Part shown: positions 30,566 to 32,768 of the stretch, piece by piece
Layout of the letters: each line of letters starts with the position of its first letter
How positions within the stretch are numbered: position 1 is the stretch's first letter
Source of the DNA: Beroe ovata
Lineage: Eukaryota; Ctenophora; Nuda; Beroida; Beroidae
Direction of reading: 5' to 3'
Assembly (NCBI GenBank): GCA_946803715.1
Contig: CAMPET010000117.1
Span: 162,626 to 195,393 of the forward strand
DNA length: 32,768 bases
Translations under genes and position numbers: made by a program
Notes under the pieces: generated by a model
The model's input: only the letters and a program-made list of their open reading frames with translations
Database searches by the model: none
Told to the model about the DNA's origin: nothing

Positions 30566-32696
30566 ATGGACAGAGTGCAAGTGGTTATGTCATGTGCCTG
30601 GCCTGGTGAAAACGGTGGAGATTCAATAATTCATCCTTGCTGTATTATATGGCATGTCTAACAAGGAATTGAAACTGTGGGGTTCTGTACAAACCACCAT
30701 CAAATTTGGGTAATCATTACACATTAGATTTTAGGGTCAAATTGATCTTTGAATTGTCCCAGTGATTGATTTTTATATTCTTCCCAGTTTGGACCTTGGT
30801 TCCGAATTTCGAAAAAATGATTTTTAGCCAGGAGTTTTTCCTCCTCCCCTGCCCCTCTCCACTGCTCTGTGCTTTTTAGATACAAACACTCCTACATAGA
30901 TATAAGTTTTTGCATTCTTGTGTAGATAGACCACTGGCCTTATGAAATGAAAGAGATAATACAAGTTCAACATGCATCAGAGGTGCCTCCTTAGTGATGG
31001 TTTTATCAGATAGTCACAATCTTACTGTGAGTTTTAAAATCAGTTTTGTACTAAATAACTGATAAGCAATGGATAATACAGCCATATGAATTTCAACTTT
31101 AATTGTTTTGCAGTTTAAATGGTTAGACAATTCAGTCATCACTGCACATAACCCATGAATTCACTGTCTGACTGTCATCATTAAAGTTTAACTCTTACAG
31201 GTTATACTACGAGTGAGACCACCAAATGAGCAACATGCTCATAAAGACAGAATTGTACATGTGCTTGATGGGCAGGTATGTTATAAATGGCCTAATCCAT
31301 CATTGACATCAGTAGCTAGAGTAGAATATTTTGTGAGTGATAGCTCATGTTCTTAGTGATAGAACCCACATTTTTAAGAGAATTTGTTGATAATATTTGA
31401 AAGAACATTGAGATTTCTCCTGTTTCGATTGACTGTCTGTTTCACTCTGATTACTGATTACCATCATTATCTATTTCAGATGGTTATTTTGACCGATCCG
31501 CGTGATGAAGATGACATTTTACGGGCAAAACGCTCCCGAGAGAAAAGATACATGTTTGACATTGCATTTGATAGCTACAGCTCACAACTTGATGTCTACT
31601 TAGCCACCACAAAGCCACTTATTAGCGCCGTATTGGATGGAGTCAATGCCACAGTATTTGCATATGGACCAACAGGTAGGTGAAGAGCAAGCAACAACAT
31701 CTGTATGTGGATCTGATTGATGCTGTAGGCNGGCCTTATGAAATGAAAGAGATAATACAAGTTCAACATGCATCAGAGGTGCCTCCTTAGTGATGGTTTT
31801 ATCAGATAGTCACAATCTTACTGTGAGTTTTAAAATCAGTTTTGTACTAAATAACTGATAAGCAATGGATAATACAGCCATATGAATTTCAACTTTAATT
31901 GTTTTGCAGTTTAAATGGTTAGACAATTCAGTCATCACTGCACATAACCCATGAATTCACTGTCTGACTGTCATCATTAAAGTTTAACTCTTACAGGTTA
32001 TACTACGAGTGAGACCACCAAATGAGCAACATGCTCATAAAGACAGAATTGTACATGTGCTTGATGGGCAGGTATGTTATAAATGGCCTAATCCTTCATT
32101 GACATCAGTAGCTAGAGTAGAATATTTTGTGAGTGATAGCTCATGTTCTTAGTGATAGAACCCACATTTTTAAGAGAAGTTGATAATATTTGAAAGAACA
32201 TTGAGATTTCTCCTGTTTCAATTGACTGTCTGTTTCACTCTGATTACTGATTACCATCATTATCTATTTCAGATGGTTATTTTGACCGATCCGCGTGATG
32301 AAGATGACATTTTACGGGCAAAACGCTCCCGAGAGAAAAGATACATGTTTGACATTGCATTTGATAGCTACAGCTCACAACTTGATGTCTACTTAGCCAC
32401 CACAAAGCCACTTATTAGCGCCGTATTGGATGGAGTCAATGCCACAGTATTTGCATATGGACCAACAGGTAGGTGAAGAGCAAGCAACAACATCTGTATG
32501 TGGATCTGATTGATGCTGTAGGCCGCTGGTTTCCCATCCTATAATTTGGAATACTGCAGGTACAGGTAAAACATACACAATGTTGGGTACAGGGGATGAC
32601 CCAGGAATCATGGCACTTGCTCTCAACGAAATATTTGCTCTCATCAAGAAAGGCAGTGATAAGAGCATATTCACTGTTACAATGAGCTATTTAGAG
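30566..32696 (+). CDS. KIF19: KIF19-like kinesin (kinesin-8), 5' part of the motor domain
   Basis: Exon 1 (tentative) is 30566-30583, MDRVQV. Exon 2 (ILRVRPPNEQ) is 31201-31275 or its copy 31997-32071. Exon 3 is 31480-31675 or its copy 32273-32468. Exon 4 is 32560-32696. The gene continues beyond the window. Exon 3 gives ILTDPRDEDDILRAKRSREK, then FDIAFDS and NATVFAYGPTG, and exon 4 gives TGKTYTMLGTGDDPGI and VTMSYLE. Together they make the P-loop GPTGTGKTYT. The DPDDILR.HRSREK block and MSYLE are those of KIF19, a motor that shortens cilia by depolymerising microtubules at their tips. Using exon copies in series would break the frame (exon 3 ends in phase 1, exon 2 begins in phase 0), so only one copy of each can be used. 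Confidence 0.88.
30937..32523. repeat. Near-identical tandem copies flanking N at 31731, probable stacked alleles
   Basis: 30937-31730 and 31732-32523 match over about 793 bp with a handful of differences (for example TTTGTTGATAA against AGTTGATAA, and TTTCGATTG against TTTCAATTG). Both contain kinesin exons 2 and 3. Confidence 0.9.
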
Positions 32697-32725
32697 GTTT
32701 AAAAACACATAGGTGCAGTTCTTCC

Positions 32726-32768
32726 TACACACACACAAACACACACACAAACACACACACACACACAC
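32726..32768. repeat. (AC)n microsatellite at the window edge
   Basis: ACACACAAAC/ACACAC run in the kinesin intron after exon 4, reaching the last base. Confidence 0.95.

Overview
This is a piece of an animal nuclear genome. Genes are interrupted by short GT-AG introns, intergenic DNA is rich in micro- and minisatellites, and a short vertebrate-type telomere array (CCCTAA) lies inside an intron. Gene content includes sideroflexin, an alpha-carbonic anhydrase, Chibby, a KIF19-like kinesin, inositol-3-phosphate synthase and a DUF4485 protein. This suits a ciliated metazoan, probably a marine invertebrate; I cannot place it further from the sequence. All gene models below were built by hand by joining exons with matching splice phase and by residue similarity remembered from the families. 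No alignment was run.

Layout. 303-4371 (minus) holds six exons of a sideroflexin. A complete gene for an unknown single-pass membrane protein (1905-3294, plus) is nested in its large intron, followed by a cluster of palindromic repeats with a telomere-like core. 4699-6358 (minus) is a small tryptophan-rich multipass membrane protein. 6720-7878 (minus) is an alpha-carbonic anhydrase. 7879-9915 is repeat-rich and carries a fold-back element. 9916-12475 (minus) is a small DUF4485 protein. 12500-16690 is mostly tandem repeat, a 783-base gap and a cluster of CACGTG boxes, with one or two doubtful small ORFs. 16688-18918 (plus) is a predicted secreted cysteine-containing protein with a very basic tail. 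19690-20110 carries evenly spaced CCAAT boxes, a TATA box and a polyadenylation signal. 20697-24281 (plus) is a complete ISYNA1/INO1 in nine exons. 24766-25110 is a 111-bp tandem repeat. 25559-28811 (minus) is a Chibby (CBY1) gene with an ORF-bearing, phase-compatible extra exon in its intron. 28812-30565 is repeat-rich and holds a second copy of the fold-back element. 30566 to the right end (plus) is the start of a KIF19-like kinesin motor.

Assembly quality matters for reading the window. At three places (N at 5547, 27434 and 31731) a single N joins two nearly identical copies of the same gene fragment. The best explanation is unmerged alleles stacked end to end, so the apparent exon duplications in the multipass, Chibby and kinesin genes should not be taken as real. 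Two further single Ns (16242, 21657) and the long gap sit at homopolymers or dinucleotide repeats.

The genes do not form a pathway together. Three of them (Chibby, the KIF19-like kinesin and, less surely, the DUF4485 protein) belong to families tied to centrioles or cilia in other animals.
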